Of a DNA stretch of 64,000 nt, positions 23,930 through 32,457 are shown in pieces. This DNA is from Mycolicibacterium peregrinum (lineage in GTDB: Bacteria; Actinomycetota; Actinomycetes; Mycobacteriales; Mycobacteriaceae), in the NCBI RefSeq assembly GCF_002102345.1, contig NZ_LQPP01000031.1, positions 1-64,000 on the forward strand, in the 5' to 3' direction. The first letter of the stretch is position 1; every line of letters starts with the position of its first letter. The notes under the pieces were generated by a model that searched no databases, was not told where the DNA came from, and worked only from the letters and a program-made list of their open reading frames with translations. Position numbers and translations under genes: made by a program.

Positions 23930-24603
23930 CCTGCGGCGCGCTTCACCAGTTCGTCCATCGCCGCGGGGTCGTAGGTGTCGACGACGGGAAAACCGGCGCC
24001 CGGTTCGCCCACCCACTGCAACTCGAGGCCAGGATTGTGCACATCGGTGCCGTCGGGCAGGAAAAAGTGCGGACTGCCCTTGACCTCGTCGCGGTGCCCG
24101 CGGTAGCCGCGCATCATCTCGGCGCGAGCTGTCCCCTCCTCGAGGTCGCGGCGCAAGGCTCCGGCATCGACACCGGAACACCGCTGGGCCACACCGATGA
24201 TCTCGTGCAACAACGAGACCGGCCTGCTGTCGGTGAAAAAGGCACGGCGCAGCGCCATGTCGAGCCGCTCGGCCGCCGGCAGGGACTGGCGTTTGGCGGC
24301 ATGGACGGCCTCGTTGGTGAGCAACGAGGTGATCGGCCAGGTCGACGCGTCGCCCTGCCACGGTTGCCAGCCGAAGTCAGGTGCCAGGGCACCTACGACC
24401 GGGATCTCGCTGTCGAGTAGGCGCTTCGGAATCGGAAACTCGTTGACGTCCTCGAGCAGGAACAGCTGATGGTCCACCCGGACAGCGTCGGTCAGACCGG
24501 CCTTCTCCCGCGCCGCATAGAAACGGTGCAGCGCCAGGGTCGCCCACCCGCACACCACATCGGTGAATACCACTACAGTTCCCGGCTGCACATCAATCGT
24601 CAT
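23926..24603 (-). CDS. DsbA-family (FrnE-like) thioredoxin-fold protein
   Basis: A 225-residue cytosolic thioredoxin-fold protein. The first strand and active site read FTDVVCGWATLAL. The usual CxxC is therefore reduced to CGWA with one Cys, unlike classical oxidoreductases. The cis-proline segment VKGSPHFFLPDG is near residue 175, and the helical insert lies between. DsbA/FrnE-like and 2-hydroxychromene-2-carboxylate isomerase proteins share this fold. With one Cys it may be a glutathione/mycothiol-type isomerase or transferase rather than a disulphide oxidase. Confidence 0.82.
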   Translation of the reverse strand: MTIDVQPGTVVVFTDVVCGWATLALHRFYAAREKAGLTDAVRVDHQLFLLEDVNEFPIPKRLLDSEIPVVGALAPDFGWQPWQGDASTWPITSLLTNEAVHAAKRQSLPAAERLDMALRRAFFTDSRPVSLLHEIIGVAQRCSGVDAGALRRDLEEGTARAEMMRGYRGHRDEVKGSPHFFLPDGTDVHNPGLELQWVGEPGAGFPVVDTYDPAAMDELVKRAAG

Positions 24604-24639
24604 TCAGTCCGGGTTCCCGCCATGACGGCCACGAAACGC

Positions 24640-25821
24640 CTACGGCTTGAGGATGACCTTGACGGCGCCGTCCTGCTTCTTCTGGAAGATGTCGTACGCG
24701 TGCGGAGCTTCATCGAGCGGCAGCACGTGCGTGGCGAAATCGTCGACACCCAAGGGGTCGTCATCGCCGAGCAACGGCAGAATGTCGCCCACCCACTTCT
24801 TGACGTTCGCCTGGCCCATTCGTAGCTGCACCTGCTTGTCGAACAAAGTCAGCATCGGCAGCGGGTCCGCCATGCCGCCGTAGACGCCGATGAGGGATAT
24901 GGTGCCGCCGCGACGCACGGTGTCGATCGCTGTGTAGAACGCGTCGAGCCGGTCCAGTCCGGCTGTCTGCATCAATGGTTTGGCGATGGCATCTGGCAGC
25001 AGGGCGGTCATTTTCTGGACCGTGGAGGCCACCGGTGAGCCGTGCGCTTCCATGCCCACGGCGTCGATCACCGAATCCGTGCCTCGGCCTTCGGTCATGG
25101 ACCGCACCACGTCGCCCACCGATTCGTCGAGTGTGTCGAGGTCGATCGTGGTGATGCCGCGCTGTTCGGCACGGGCCAGCCGCTCCCGGATCCGGTCCAC
25201 CGCGATCACGCGGTAGCCGAGATGTTGTGCGATGCGGGCTGCCATGTCGCCGATCGGCCCGAGCCCGAGGACCGTCACCGATCCCCCATCGGGAATGTCG
25301 GCGTAGGCGACGGCCTGCCACGCGGTCGGTAAAACGTCCGAGAGGTAGACGAATCGCGAATCCGGCGGTCCCTCAGGAACTTTGATATGGGTGAACTGCG
25401 CCTGTGGTACCCGCAGATACTCGGCTTGGCCGCCGGGAACCCGGCCGTACAGCTCCGAATAGCCGAACAACGCCGCGCCCATGCCCTGATCCTTCACCTG
25501 GGTCTTCTCGCACTGCGTGTAGAGCTGCTGATCGCACATGAAGCAGTGACCGCACGAGATCTGGAAGGGAATGACCACGCGTTCGCCCACCGTCAGACTG
25601 CCGACGGCGGAACCTACCTCTCGGACGATGCCCATCGGCTCGTGACCCAGGATGTCGCCCGGATGCATGAAGGCACCGAGCACCTCGTAGAGGTGTAGGT
25701 CGGAGCCACAGATGTTGGTCGACGTCACCTCGATGATCGCGTCGGTGGGCTCTTGGATTTCGGGGTCGGGCACGGTGTCGACCCGCACATCCCGCCGGCC
25801 ATGCCAGGTAACGGCTTTCAA
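24640..25821 (-). CDS. zinc-dependent alcohol dehydrogenase
   Basis: A 393-residue medium-chain dehydrogenase. Catalytic zinc ligands are in NICGSDLHLY and GHEPMG, the structural zinc four-Cys loop is represented by CGHCFMCDQQLYTQC, and the NAD(P)-binding strand is VTVLGLGPIGDMAA. The long form with an inserted segment between the cofactor and C-terminal parts resembles glutathione-independent formaldehyde dehydrogenase-type enzymes. It probably oxidises an alcohol or aldehyde with NAD. No regulator was seen; it stands between a DsbA-fold gene and a divergent flavin reductase. Confidence 0.92.
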   Translation of the reverse strand: MKAVTWHGRRDVRVDTVPDPEIQEPTDAIIEVTSTNICGSDLHLYEVLGAFMHPGDILGHEPMGIVREVGSAVGSLTVGERVVIPFQISCGHCFMCDQQLYTQCEKTQVKDQGMGAALFGYSELYGRVPGGQAEYLRVPQAQFTHIKVPEGPPDSRFVYLSDVLPTAWQAVAYADIPDGGSVTVLGLGPIGDMAARIAQHLGYRVIAVDRIRERLARAEQRGITTIDLDTLDESVGDVVRSMTEGRGTDSVIDAVGMEAHGSPVASTVQKMTALLPDAIAKPLMQTAGLDRLDAFYTAIDTVRRGGTISLIGVYGGMADPLPMLTLFDKQVQLRMGQANVKKWVGDILPLLGDDDPLGVDDFATHVLPLDEAPHAYDIFQKKQDGAVKVILKP

Positions 25822-25907
25822 GATCTACTCCCATCGCTCGCGGTGTCGCAGATGAGGGCTACCCCGCCGGGCCCGCCCCAAACCGGTACCGCTGTGGTGA
25901 CAATGGT

Positions 25908-26405
25908 GTGGTGGCGCAGAGTTGGGAAGGTTTCGACGGATTCGTAGGACTGCTCGACTACCCGATGTTCGTCGTGACGGCACAAGGCGAGGACGGGCCG
26001 GCGGGTTGCCTGGTCGGCTTCACCACTCAGGCCAGCATCGACCCGCCCCGGTTCCTGGCCGGAATCTCGAAGGCGAACCACACTTTCGCCGTCGCGGAAA
26101 CCGCCACCCACCTGGGGGTGCACCTGCTCTCGCACGACGACCTCGACCTGGCCCGCTGGTTCGGCGGCCAGACCGGTGACGAGGTCGACAAGTTCGCCGA
26201 GTGCGCGTGGCACCCCGGCCCGGCCGGAATACCAATCCTCGATACCTCACCGGCCTGGTTCGTCGGCGCGGTCATCGACCGGTTCGACCTCGGCGACCAT
26301 GTCGGCTACCTGTTGAATCCGGTTGACGGCCAAGCGCCCGGCGACCCGCGGCCATGGGTCAGCCTCGGCGACGTGGCCGACCTCAAGCCCGGACACGACG
26401 CCTGA
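25908..26405 (+). CDS. flavin reductase-like FMN-binding protein
   Basis: A 165-residue protein with the split-barrel flavin-reductase fold. It opens MFVVTAQGEDGPAGCLVGFTTQASIDPPRFLAGISK and has the HLGVHLLSHDDLDLARWFGGQTGDEVDKF segment common to that family. It binds FMN and reduces it with NAD(P)H or uses it in redox chemistry. The start is GTG 25908 or 25911. No partner monooxygenase is adjacent. It ends three bases before the convergent NUDIX gene. Confidence 0.85.
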   Translation: MVAQSWEGFDGFVGLLDYPMFVVTAQGEDGPAGCLVGFTTQASIDPPRFLAGISKANHTFAVAETATHLGVHLLSHDDLDLARWFGGQTGDEVDKFAECAWHPGPAGIPILDTSPAWFVGAVIDRFDLGDHVGYLLNPVDGQAPGDPRPWVSLGDVADLKPGHDA

Positions 26406-26408
26406 GCA

Positions 26409-27128
26409 TCACTTCCAGGCGAAGACCGGCTGCTCGAGTTCGTCGACCGGATCCGTGCGACCCTCCAGGGCCAACCACCGCAACTGCAACAGCACCGCGC
26501 CGGTCGGCGCGTGGATCAGGTCGTTGCCCAAGGGAATCTGCACCACCGGGCGCGGGCTCTCCGGGATCGTGATGAACCGCGGCGAATCCTCGCGCTGCAG
26601 CTGGTGCAGGCCCACGCGGTACGCCGCCACCACCTCGTCGGGAGACGGCCGTAGCTCCAACCGCCCGCCGCCCCAGATCACCACCGGGGTGATGACGTAG
26701 CCGGAGCGCGTCGGGTAGTCGTCCAGCAGTCCCAGCACCGATGAGTCCGACAGGCTCACCCCGACCTCTTCGTCCAGTTCCCGCAGCGCGGCCTCGACCG
26801 CATTCTCACCCGGGTCCAGCCGGCCGCCGGGCAGCGCCCACTGCGCGGCGTGCGACGACAATCGAGATGTCCTGCGGCACAACAAAAAAGCCGCCCCGCC
26901 CGACACATCCACCATCCGGCCGTCCAGCCCGGGTTCCGGCATCGGCCGCCCGCCGATCCACTCGTCGACCGGAGCCGGATCCACCCGGTCCTCACCGAGT
27001 TCGGAATCGACCAGCACCACCGCGACCGCCGCGTGCCGCTTCGTCGGGTCGGTCACGGCGCGGCGCTCGTGCCCCGCCAGATGCGCCCCGATGCGTTCCC
27101 GCAGGGCTTCGTCATAGGCGATCGTCAC
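26409..27128 (-). CDS. NUDIX hydrolase
   Basis: A 239-residue protein with a complete Nudix box around GGRLDPGENAVEAALREL and DEEVGV (pattern G-x5-E-x7-REL-x-EEVG, about residues 100-122). The length and the QWALPGGRLD lead-in resemble coenzyme A pyrophosphatase-type NUDIX enzymes. These cleave nucleoside diphosphate linkages with a divalent metal. The substrate is not defined. The end is convergent with the flavin reductase. Confidence 0.9.
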   Translation of the reverse strand: MTIAYDEALRERIGAHLAGHERRAVTDPTKRHAAVAVVLVDSELGEDRVDPAPVDEWIGGRPMPEPGLDGRMVDVSGGAAFLLCRRTSRLSSHAAQWALPGGRLDPGENAVEAALRELDEEVGVSLSDSSVLGLLDDYPTRSGYVITPVVIWGGGRLELRPSPDEVVAAYRVGLHQLQREDSPRFITIPESPRPVVQIPLGNDLIHAPTGAVLLQLRWLALEGRTDPVDELEQPVFAWK

Positions 27129-27179
27129 CGCTCGACCATATGCGGGTACGCCGAAGACCCGACGCCGAGGCGACGCCCG

Positions 27180-27557
27180 CTACTGGTCCGGCTTGCGGGT
27201 CTGCTGATACAGCGCGAGCTTCCAGGCTCCGTCGACCCGGTGGTACACGCTGGACATGGCGCCGACGAAGGCGGGCTCCTCCCCCTCGCGATAGGCCGTA
27301 CCGGTGTACACCAGGGCGGCGGTGTCGTCGTCGAGCACGATGAGCCGCACCCCGCTGATCTCATAGGCACGCCACGGCGGCGACTCCGAGAGTGCGCTGA
27401 CGACCGTGTTGCGGTCCATCACCATGCCGTTGGCGAGCACCATCACCGCATCGGGCAGCATCAGCTCGCCGTAGAAATCGGCGCCGGTGGACTCGCACAG
27501 CGAGTCCCACCCGGCACGTTCGATGTGCAGGAGTTCGTCGGAAACTTGGCTGGTCAC
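27180..27557 (-). CDS. SnoaL/DUF4440-like protein
   Basis: A 125-residue NTF2-fold protein. An N-terminal helix (LLHIERAGWDSLCES) is followed by FYGELMLPDAVMVLANGMVMDR and the strands VRLIVLDDDTAALVYTGTAYR and VYHRVDGAWKLALYQQT. The pattern is of SnoaL-like/DUF4440 proteins, which are small enzymes or ligand binders. The function is unknown. It ends about 50 bp from the NUDIX gene start on the same strand and is divergent from the cutinase. Confidence 0.82.
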   Translation of the reverse strand: MTSQVSDELLHIERAGWDSLCESTGADFYGELMLPDAVMVLANGMVMDRNTVVSALSESPPWRAYEISGVRLIVLDDDTAALVYTGTAYREGEEPAFVGAMSSVYHRVDGAWKLALYQQTRKPDQ

Positions 27558-27629
27558 TGCTGGGTGATACCCGTTACTCGGACCCGGTATGCCTGGGCAA
27601 CATTGTTAAAACAGTGGTAGAAGTGACGT

Positions 27630-28325
27630 GTGGGTGTCCGTCAGGTATCGGCCCTCGCGGGCATCGCAGCAGTGGCTGCGACCGCCGCGCTGGGCACGAT
27701 CGCGACGCCCATCGCGATACCCTCCGCCTCAGCCGCACCCGACTGTCCAGACATCGAGGTCGTCTTCGCCCGCGGCACCGACGAACCCGCCGGTATCGGC
27801 AATGTCGGCAAGGCGTTCGTCGACACGCTGCGCCCCATGGTCAAGGGCTCGACGATCGGCACCTACGCGGTCCAGTACCCCGCGTCGTGGGACTTCATGA
27901 AGGCCGCGGCCGGCGCCACCGACATGAGCAAGCGCGTCCAGGCAACCGCGGCCCGGTGCCCCAAGACCAAGATCGTGATGGGCGGCTATTCACAGGGCGC
28001 GGCCGTCGTCGACGTGGTGGCCACCTCGCCGATCGCCGGTCTGGGCTACAGCGCCCCACTGCCCGCAGCGGTCGTCCCGCGCGTCGCGTCGGTCGTGGTC
28101 TTCGGGAACCCGTCGGCGCGCCTCGGTCAGCCGTTGACCCGGATGAGCCCGGACTTCGGCGCCAGGACCGCGGACCTGTGCAATACCAACGACCCGATCT
28201 GTTCACTCGGCCGGGACTGGAATGCGCACATCACCTATCCGAAATCGGGCCTGATCAAGCTCGCCGCGCAATGGGTCACGCGTCACGTCCAGCCGCCGCC
28301 TCCAGCGCCGGCTGCTCGGCGCTGA
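27630..28325 (+). CDS. secreted cutinase (CULP family)
   Basis: A 231-residue secreted serine esterase. The signal peptide (VSALAGIAAVAATAALGTIA..., cut after ASAA near residue 34) is followed by the cutinase start DCPDIEVVFARGTDEPAGIG. The nucleophile is in GGYSQGAAVVD. The acid is in NTNDPIC and the His is in WNAHITYP. Disulphide cysteines are in the expected places. CULPs hydrolyse lipid esters at the cell surface. The GTG at 27630 has a weak upstream site. The last 50 bp overlap the convergent cyclase gene. Confidence 0.92.
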   Translation: MGVRQVSALAGIAAVAATAALGTIATPIAIPSASAAPDCPDIEVVFARGTDEPAGIGNVGKAFVDTLRPMVKGSTIGTYAVQYPASWDFMKAAAGATDMSKRVQATAARCPKTKIVMGGYSQGAAVVDVVATSPIAGLGYSAPLPAAVVPRVASVVVFGNPSARLGQPLTRMSPDFGARTADLCNTNDPICSLGRDWNAHITYPKSGLIKLAAQWVTRHVQPPPPAPAARR

Positions 28326-29133
28326 GCACCGGATAGAGCCGGTGGATCCCCGGGAGACCCTTCAGCTCCACTTCCCGCGCCGCGCCCAAGGCGATGTCGT
28401 CGAGATGTCTGACCGCGTCCCCTACCGGTTCGCTGACCAGGATCTCGCCGCCGTCGGCCTGTCCGGCGACCCGCGCCGCCATCGCCACGTCGAGCCCGAA
28501 CAGATCATCGCCGCGTCGCACCGACGTGCCCATGTGCACCCCGATCCGCACCCGGATCGCCTGCCAGCGCTGGGGATTCTCCGCGAGCGCGCGTTGCACG
28601 TCGGTGGCGAAGCGCACCGCGTTCTCCGGGTCGGCGAACGCGATCATGAACCCGTCGCCCTGGGTCTTGACCACATGACCGCCATGCTTGTCGACCCGCG
28701 CCTGAACGAGTTTGTTGTGCTTCTCCAGCAGCTTCACCCAGGCCCGGTCACCCATCGCGGCGTTGTATTCGGTCGAGCCCTCGATGTCGGAGAAGACGAT
28801 GACGACGCGCCCGTCAGCGGTCAGCCGGGCCAGGTCCGGGCGTTCCACCTGAGCCCATCCGGCCAGATCCTCGATCGAGTTGCGCACCGTCGCGCCCAGG
28901 CCCTTGTTGATCAGCATGTCCGCGGTCTGAAAGACCGTCTTGATCGCCAGGGGTGCCACCCCGCGACGACGCTTCCGCCGCCGGTCCTCGTCCTCGAGCT
29001 TCATGCGCTCGATCTCACGGCGGGCGTTCGCCAGCTGACGCCGGCTCACGATGAACAGCACCAGGAACGTCACGAACGCCGCGAACAGCGCGACGACAAC
29101 CACCAGCAGTACGACCTCGACAGTGGACGGCAT
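28276..29133 (-). CDS. membrane-anchored class III adenylate/guanylate cyclase
   Basis: About 285 residues. One transmembrane helix (VVLLVVVVALFAAFVTFLVLFIV) is followed by a basic linker (EDRRRKRRRG) and a short regulatory stretch. The class III cyclase domain has metal-binding Asp in VIVFSDIEGST (about 110) and TQGDGFMIAF (about 162), and RIGVHMG. It makes cyclic nucleotide from NTP, probably as a homodimer. ATG 29133 gives a sensible N-terminus. The gene overlaps the cutinase 3' end by 50 bp in convergent orientation. Confidence 0.92.
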   Translation of the reverse strand: MPSTVEVVLLVVVVALFAAFVTFLVLFIVSRRQLANARREIERMKLEDEDRRRKRRRGVAPLAIKTVFQTADMLINKGLGATVRNSIEDLAGWAQVERPDLARLTADGRVVIVFSDIEGSTEYNAAMGDRAWVKLLEKHNKLVQARVDKHGGHVVKTQGDGFMIAFADPENAVRFATDVQRALAENPQRWQAIRVRIGVHMGTSVRRGDDLFGLDVAMAARVAGQADGGEILVSEPVGDAVRHLDDIALGAAREVELKGLPGIHRLYPVLSAEQPALEAAAGRDA

Positions 29134-29218
29134 CGGCACCCGCTGATTATCGCCGCATGTCACATTTCGTCGATTCGCGGTGTCCCAAGGGGGTAGTCAC
29201 CGACAACTAGGAGTCACC

Positions 29219-29692
29219 ATGGATGCTCGTTTGAACCTGTTCGAGAACCGGACCGCCGCCAAGATGCTGAAGTACGTCACGTCGGCGGGCAAGGTCATCA
29301 CGGACTCGACGCTTCCCGAGTCCACCCACCAATTGGTGGCGCTGCGCGCCAGCCAGATCAACGGCTGCGGCTTCTGTACGGACATGCACACCAAGGACGC
29401 CGCTGCCGCCGGTGAGACCCAGCAGCGCCTGCACCTGGTCGCGGCGTGGCGGGAGGCAACGGTGTTCACCGAAGCCGAACGCGCCGCGCTGGAACTGACC
29501 GAGGAGGGCACCCGGATCGCCGACGCCGCGGGCGGGGTCAGCGACGAGGTGTGGGCGAATGCGGTCAAGCACTACGACGAAGACCAACTGGCCGCCCTGG
29601 TGTGCCTGATCGCCTTCATGAACACCGTCAACCGCCTGAACGTGATCGTGCAGATGCCCGCAGGCGACTACCAGCCGGGGCAGTTCGGATAG
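29219..29692 (+). CDS. carboxymuconolactone decarboxylase/AhpD-like protein
   Basis: A 157-residue alkylhydroperoxidase-like protein. The CxxC is in ASQINGCGFCTDMHTKDA (about 47-64), with the nearby His and Glu of the AhpD proton relay. The downstream helix EDQLAALVCLIAFMNTVNRLNV is typical. It probably reduces peroxides through its dithiol. ATG 29219 has TAGGAG upstream. A long hairpin follows the stop. Confidence 0.9.
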   Translation: MDARLNLFENRTAAKMLKYVTSAGKVITDSTLPESTHQLVALRASQINGCGFCTDMHTKDAAAAGETQQRLHLVAAWREATVFTEAERAALELTEEGTRIADAAGGVSDEVWANAVKHYDEDQLAALVCLIAFMNTVNRLNVIVQMPAGDYQPGQFG

Positions 29693-29706
29693 CGACGACG
29701 CGCTCG

Positions 29707-29762
29707 CGTTCGTAACGCAGTGGCGGGCGAGGGGCCAGTTCTTCGCCACAGCGTTACGAACG
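29707..29762. repeat. long intergenic inverted repeat
   Basis: Arms CGTTCGTAACGCAGTGGCG (29707-29725) and CGCCACAGCGTTACGAACG (29744-29762) pair at 18 of 19 positions around an 18-nt loop. It lies between the AhpD-like gene and the helicase. There is no U-tract, so it may be a REP-like palindrome or a terminator of the upstream gene. Confidence 0.8.
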
Positions 29763-29816
29763 TGAACCGTGCCCGGCGATCGGCGGTGCCGGTCAACTGG
29801 CACGCTGGTCATCAAT

Positions 29817-32351
29817 ATGACCACTCCCCTGCTCGACGATCCGAACGACCTCTCGGCACTGCAAGCCAAGGGCGGCGACGCCGACGCTCTGTTCACCGAC
29901 TTCGTCGGCTGGGCGGAGGCCAACGGCACCACGCTCTACCCCGCGCAGGAGGAGGCGCTGATCGAACTGGTCAGCGGGGCGAACGTGATCCTGGCGACGC
30001 CGACCGGCTCCGGCAAGTCGCTGGTGGCGACCGGGGCGATCTACGCGGCGCTCGCCACGGACCGGGTCAGTTTCTACACCGCCCCGATCAAGGCGCTGGT
30101 GAGCGAGAAGTTCTTCGCTCTGTGCGACGTGTTCGGCGCGGCCAACGTCGGCATGCTCACCGGGGACGCGTCGGTCAACGCGGACGCCCCGATCATCGCC
30201 TGCACCGCGGAGATCCTGGCCAACCTGGCGCTACGTGAAGGTGCCGACGCTGACATCGGCCTGGTGGTGATGGACGAGTTCCACTTCTACGGCGACCCGG
30301 ACCGCGGCTGGGCATGGCAGGTGCCGCTGCTGGAACTGCCCAAGGCCCAGTTCCTGCTGATGTCGGCGACGCTGGGCGACGTCGAATTCCTGCGCAAGGA
30401 TCTGACCCGGCGCACCGGGCGGGAGACGGCCCTGGTGGCCGGGGCGCAACGGCCGGTACCGCTGTTCTTCTCGTATGCCACCACGCCGATGCACGAGACC
30501 ATCGCCGACCTGCTCGACACCAAGCAGGCGCCGATCTACGTCGTGCATTTCACCCAGGCCTCCGCGCTGGAGCGGGCGCAGGCCCTGATGAGCGTCAACG
30601 TCAGCACCAAGGAGGAGAAGGCCGCGATCGCCGAGATGATCGGCGGTTTCCGGTTTTCCACGACATTCGGGACCACGCTGTCGCGGCTGGTACGCCACGG
30701 CATCGGCGTCCACCACGCCGGCATGCTGCCCAAATACCGCCGGCTGGTGGAACAGTTGGCCCAGGCCGGCTTGCTCAAGGTGATCTGCGGTACCGACACC
30801 CTCGGCGTCGGGATCAACGTGCCGATCCGCACCGTGGTGTTCTCCGCGTTGTCCAAATACGACGGAACCCGGATGCGGCTGCTCAACGCCCGCGAGTTCC
30901 ACCAGATCGCCGGGCGCGCCGGCCGCGCCGGATACGACACCGCGGGCACCGTCGTGGTGCAGGCACCCGACCACGAGGTCGAGAACATCAAGCAGTTCGC
31001 CAAGGTGGCCGACGATCCGAAGAAGCGCCGAAAGCTGGTGCGGCGCAAGGCGCCAGAGGGCATGGTGCCGTGGGGTGAGAACACCATGACCCGACTGATC
31101 GACGCCGCGCCCGAGGCGTTGACCAGCAACATGCGGGTCTCCACGGCGATGATCCTCGACGTGGTCGACCGTCCGGGCGACCCGTTCGCCGCGATGCGGC
31201 GGCTGCTCACCGACAACCACGAGCCGCGCAAGCGTCAGCTGAAGCACATCCGGGAGGCGGTCGGCATCGCCCGGTCACTGCTACAAGCCGGAGTCATCGA
31301 GCGGCTCGACGAACCCGAACCCGACGGGCGGCGGTACCGGCTCACCGTCGACCTGCCACCCGACTTCGCGCTGAACCAACCGCTGTCGACCTTCGCGCTG
31401 GCCGCGGTGGACGTCTTGGACCCCGAAGCGGAAACCTATGCGCTGGACGTGGTTTCGGTGATCGAGGCCACCCTGGAAGATCCCCGCCAGATCCTGGCCG
31501 CCCAGCTGAACAAGGCCAGGGGTGAGGCGGTGGCGCAGATGAAGGCCGACGGGATCGAGTACGACGAACGCATCGAACTACTCGACGAGGTCACCTACCC
31601 GAAGCCACTGCAGGAACTGCTGGAACACACCTACGAGGTGTACCGCCAGACCAACCCGTGGGCGGCGGACGGGCACCTGTCGCCCAAGTCGGTGGTGCGC
31701 GAGATGTGGGAGCGCGCCCTGACGTTCCGCGAGTACATCAGCGTCTACGGGCTCACCCGCTCCGAAGGCGCGGTGCTGCGCTACCTGTCCGATGCGTTCA
31801 AGGCGCTGCGCTCCGGTGTGCCCGCGTCGGCCCGGACCGAGCAACTGGCCGACATCGTCGAGTGGCTCGGCGAATTGGTGCGCCAGGTCGATTCCAGCCT
31901 GCTCGACGAATGGGAACAGCTGACCAGCCCGGACCAGCCCCACGATGTGCCGGTGGCGGTGCCGGCCCGGCCACGCCCGCTGACCGGCAACGAGCGGGCG
32001 TTCACCGCGATGGTGCGCAACGCGCTGTTCCGCCGGGTGGAGTTGTTCGCGCGTGCCCGCTGGGAGGAGCTCGGCGCACTCGATGCGGCATCCGGGTGGA
32101 CGGCCGAACGCTGGGCCGACGCCGGGGAGGAGTACTTCGACGAGCACGCCGAGGTGGGCACCGGAGCCGATGCCCGGGGACCGGCGTTGCTGATCTTCGA
32201 CCGGCAGCCGCAGGTGTGGCGAATTCGACAGATACTCGAAGATCCTGCCGGAGATCACGATTGGGGCTTCGACGTGGAAGTCGACCTGGCCGCCAGCGAC
32301 GAGGAAGGCGCTGCGGTGCTGCGTATCGTGGATGTCGGCCGAATGGGATGA
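29817..32351 (+). CDS. DEAD/DEAH-box helicase, Ski2-like with DUF3516 region
   Basis: An 844-residue superfamily 2 helicase. Motifs in order are Walker A ATPTGSGKS (about 61), VMDEFHFYG as motif II (about 152), LLMSATLG as motif III, HHAGMLPKYRR, CGTDTLGVGINVPIRTVVF and QIAGRAGRAGYD as motif VI (about 370). The 450-residue C-terminus has the DUF3516 character of actinobacterial helicases and no extra zinc or RNA-binding motif that I can see. It probably unwinds RNA or DNA. ATG 29817 is chosen because upstream codons lie in the hairpin region. HelD follows after 106 bp. Confidence 0.93.
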   Translation: MTTPLLDDPNDLSALQAKGGDADALFTDFVGWAEANGTTLYPAQEEALIELVSGANVILATPTGSGKSLVATGAIYAALATDRVSFYTAPIKALVSEKFFALCDVFGAANVGMLTGDASVNADAPIIACTAEILANLALREGADADIGLVVMDEFHFYGDPDRGWAWQVPLLELPKAQFLLMSATLGDVEFLRKDLTRRTGRETALVAGAQRPVPLFFSYATTPMHETIADLLDTKQAPIYVVHFTQASALERAQALMSVNVSTKEEKAAIAEMIGGFRFSTTFGTTLSRLVRHGIGVHHAGMLPKYRRLVEQLAQAGLLKVICGTDTLGVGINVPIRTVVFSALSKYDGTRMRLLNAREFHQIAGRAGRAGYDTAGTVVVQAPDHEVENIKQFAKVADDPKKRRKLVRRKAPEGMVPWGENTMTRLIDAAPEALTSNMRVSTAMILDVVDRPGDPFAAMRRLLTDNHEPRKRQLKHIREAVGIARSLLQAGVIERLDEPEPDGRRYRLTVDLPPDFALNQPLSTFALAAVDVLDPEAETYALDVVSVIEATLEDPRQILAAQLNKARGEAVAQMKADGIEYDERIELLDEVTYPKPLQELLEHTYEVYRQTNPWAADGHLSPKSVVREMWERALTFREYISVYGLTRSEGAVLRYLSDAFKALRSGVPASARTEQLADIVEWLGELVRQVDSSLLDEWEQLTSPDQPHDVPVAVPARPRPLTGNERAFTAMVRNALFRRVELFARARWEELGALDAASGWTAERWADAGEEYFDEHAEVGTGADARGPALLIFDRQPQVWRIRQILEDPAGDHDWGFDVEVDLAASDEEGAAVLRIVDVGRMG

Positions 32352-32384
32352 CCGGTTGCTGAACCCCATTTTATCGCGGACCCC

Positions 32385-32403
32385 GGGCCTTGCGGCAAGG
32401 CCC
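32385..32403. promoter_or_regulatory. rifamycin-associated element (RAE)
   Basis: GGGCCTTGCGGCAAGGCCC is a perfect 9-1-9 palindrome. It is nearly identical to the RAE consensus as I recall it (GGGGCTTGCGGCAAGGCCC). RAEs lie upstream of rifamycin-inducible resistance genes in actinobacteria. This one lies 54 bp before the helD start. It could also fold as a hairpin, but there is no U-tract. Confidence 0.82.
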
Positions 32404-32457
32404 CGGTGATGGCGCACAATCGCTGGCCGGAGCAAGCCACGGAGGAACAGGGAGCAC

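Noticed and set aside
32385..32403. Simple terminator after the helicase gene
   Set aside because: The palindrome lacks a T run and matches the rifamycin-associated element closely, so a regulatory reading is better, although both are possible.
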